From contig CM033395.1 of NCBI GenBank assembly GCA_019426215.1, positions 15,676,569 through 15,740,568 of the forward strand: a stretch of DNA of 64,000 bases, read 5' to 3'. The notes under the pieces are model-generated. The model did no database searches, had not been told where the DNA came from, and saw nothing but the letters and a program-made list of their open reading frames with translations. The stretch is from Buddleja alternifolia (Eukaryota; Streptophyta; Magnoliopsida; Lamiales; Scrophulariaceae). Every line of letters begins with the position of its first letter. Positions within the stretch are counted from its first letter, which is position 1. A program made the translations under genes and the position numbers. Positions 62,272 through 64,000 of the stretch are shown piece by piece.

Positions 62272-64000
62272 ATGGCACCCAAAAAGCTACTGCTGGAACC
62301 GCTGAAGTTATTGTCAAGATCACTGAAGGCCTTATAGTTGATTGGAAGTTTCTCTATGAAAACCCCCAAATTGATTTAACGGAAATAATGGATTCTGTAG
62401 CAGAGGCTGGGCTTCAGAAATTTCTCACGAAATACTCGTATATGTTTCCTGAAGAACTAGAATTTTTCTGGAGAAATGCTCGACTGTCTGACGATGAGAC
62501 TTCCATCACGTGTTTGTTTCCTGTCTCCAAGAAGGAATCAAAGACGTTCACTCTCTCTGCGGCCTCTATTGCCCAGAATTTCTCTCTACCTAATGCTGGA
62601 GCCACTTTAGACACTATCACTGAAGAACAAATTCAAGAAGTCTGGACTCAGATTAGCGCTTACGATGATGTTCCATACAAACCGTACTTTGAGAAGAAAG
62701 ATATAGTGAACAGGTATCGAGTCTTGGCTGATTTCTGCAGTAAAAACATAGAATGCAGAGTGGGAACCTTCGACAAAATCAACCCAACCCAGTTCCAGAT
62801 GATGACTGCCATCCTACTCAAGATAAAAATCAACTGGAGCGCCTATATATTCAGCAGGTTCAGAGACAGTCTACGCACTTCAAACAGACCTTATGGTCTA
62901 GTTTTAAGTGATCTAATTTTCCGAGCAGAGTGCACCTCTTCAGCAGGAGTCACCGTGGCCAAGCATAAGTTCTATGGGCCAAGAATCATCAATAATCTTT
63001 TCAATCCACCCAAAGTTGGAGGTGCTGCTAAGCCTCTCTCTGAGCGCCAAGTTGTCCGAGCAGCGTCAGATGAGGAGGCTGAGCGTCCAGATCAGGAGAA
63101 AGCCAAACGTAATGTGAAGCGTCCCACTGTCACAAAGAAACGGGCTCCTCGAAAGCCCAAGGCTCAACCTATCAAAAGCGATGAAGATGACGAGGATTCT
63201 ATACCCCTCATTAGTCGGAAAGATCTGGAAAAGGTTCTCAAAAATATTGACTTTGAAGAACCTGCAGTTCCACAGACTCAAGCGTTCCCCGCCGAAGGTA
63301 TAAATGTGAAGCGTATCTTCAAGAGACGTAAGCGTCCAACTGCTGCCATTTCTTCTGAAGCTACACAAAGTGATCAAGCCATAGCTGCTGTCCCGATATC
63401 ATCCTTTGAAACACCAGTTGATGTCCATCTGGATGTTGATATGGCCCAAATTGTGGCCATCGCACATGAAGCTGCCATCGAATCTACAAATCTCGAGCCT
63501 GATGAACCTGAAATCCCAAGGGCTCAACCATTGCTTGCATTACCTAGTACAACAGAGGCACGCTCAGAAGGTCAGAGCGATGCTAACGACGTTGTGATTC
63601 ATCGACATTTCTTCAAGCTGGATCCCTCAAAGACTATCGATCACTCAGTCGATTATTTGCCTCCAGCGCCCGCAGAGACCTTCATACCTGCAGGATACAA
63701 TGAAGAAAGTCTTATCAATGCCGAAAATGATATCGCCAAGCTCATAAAGTTTGATCTGGCTGTACGCAACACTCTCTTTAATACAGCCTCAACCCCAGCT
63801 GATGAAGCTTACTACACAGCTCTTGAACTCGGGAAGACTCCCAAACACATCCCGGCTTCCGTAACTCTCCAAGCACAGCGGCAAGGAGGCAAGACTCCTA
63901 GAGCTGATGTTGATTTAGCTTATTATCTGGACTGTGGGACAAGCAAACCCACTGGCTTCGCTCTCAGAGACTACAACATCAGAGTCTATGAGCGTCAGGA
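62272..64000 (+). CDS. C4 ORF2, large extra gene after pol (partial, runs off the end)
   Basis: An uninterrupted frame runs from 62286 to the last base, over 570 codons, with an internal ATG at 62388. The homologous start is ATG 62272 (MAPKK, as in C3), but one A seems missing from an A run (62281-62285), shifting the first codons. Conserved with C3: RVLADFCSKNIECRVGTFDK, MMTAILLKIKINWSAYIFS, KFYGPRIINNLFNPP. Then come basic and acidic blocks (KRPTVTKKRAPRKPKAQP, SDEDDEDS, KRIFKRRKR) that look like nuclear localisation and low-complexity tracts. There is no signal peptide or membrane helix, so it is not a convincing envelope protein. I do not recognise the domain with certainty; it resembles proteins labelled as putative plant transposon proteins. 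Function is unknown. Confidence 0.75.

Larger units (their letters stand above)
53883..64000 (+). mobile_element. SIRE-like copia element C4 (5' LTR, gag, pol, ORF2; runs off the window)
   Basis: 5' LTR 53883-55596, initiator-Met primer site, gag 55704-57917, pol to 61181, a 1.1-kb untranslated region, then ORF2 from about 62272 to beyond 64000. The C run near the LTR end (55552-55561) and GGGACCAACA followed by TGGTATCAGAGC are hallmarks of SIRE/Maximus-type LTRs. It is inserted in ORF2 of C3. The left flank is CTTTC; the right flank is not in the window. Coding regions are well preserved, with one frameshift in pol and one at the start of ORF2. Confidence 0.9.

Noticed and set aside
52394..64000. 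ORF2 as a retroviral-type envelope gene
   Set aside because: No signal peptide, no transmembrane stretch in the visible part, and long basic and acidic low-complexity tracts; position alone is not enough.

Overview
This window is repeat-dominated nuclear DNA from a flowering plant, most likely a eudicot. I see no host protein-coding gene. The evidence for a plant is AT-rich non-coding DNA, initiator-Met primer sites (TGGTATCAGAGC) on Ty1/copia elements, a tRNA-Asp primer site (CGGCAACGGCGCCA on the plus strand) on Athila-type Ty3/gypsy elements, SIRE-type and Tat-type relics, a tRNA-derived SINE and a nuclear-type tRNA-Arg gene. The species cannot be named from the sequence alone.

Layout. 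1-4.2 kb: small class II and SINE-type elements, plus a tRNA-Arg(UCG) gene on the minus strand. 4.2-25.2 kb: an old, decayed minus-strand copia element (C1). Its upstream LTR was partly duplicated in tandem through a CAGA microhomology. One copy was then split by a very young plus-strand copia element (C2, 12857-22892) with ATGAT target duplications, 2169-bp LTRs that look almost identical, and a gag-pol broken by one frameshift. 25.2-40.0 kb: two minus-strand Athila-type elements sharing a middle LTR. A (25226-34384) has a full but damaged gag-protease-RT-RNase H-integrase set. B (34385-40048) has gag and protease only, like a TR-GAG non-autonomous element. 40-49.6 kb: a decayed coiled-coil ORF, a pair of related copia LTRs in inverted orientation, and a decayed minus-strand Tat-type gypsy. 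49.6-53.9 kb: an Athila LTR scrap fused to a truncated SIRE-like copia (C3) with an extra ORF2. 53.9-64.0 kb: a long, well-preserved SIRE-like copia (C4) nested in the ORF2 of C3. It has an LTR, gag, pol and a large ORF2 that runs off the window end.

Most interesting signals. (1) C4 carries the heptamer AAGCGTC at least 17 times on both strands, in LTR, coding and untranslated DNA, including five copies in 251 bp of its LTR; I found one copy in the other 54 kb. (2) C3 and C4 encode a non-canonical ORF2 with basic and acidic tracts rather than envelope features. The C4 copy is open from 62286 past 64000, and the C3 copy appears to contain an 82-bp GT-AG intron whose removal keeps the reading frame. 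Together these suggest, as a hypothesis only, an element-encoded nuclear protein with a dispersed DNA or RNA target motif, comparable to the VANC anti-silencing proteins of VANDAL transposons. (3) Both Athila elements carry a CpG-rich GGCGCC tandem repeat in the LTR and again, with a 72-bp (24-codon) period, between gag and protease.

All boundaries and counts were read by eye.
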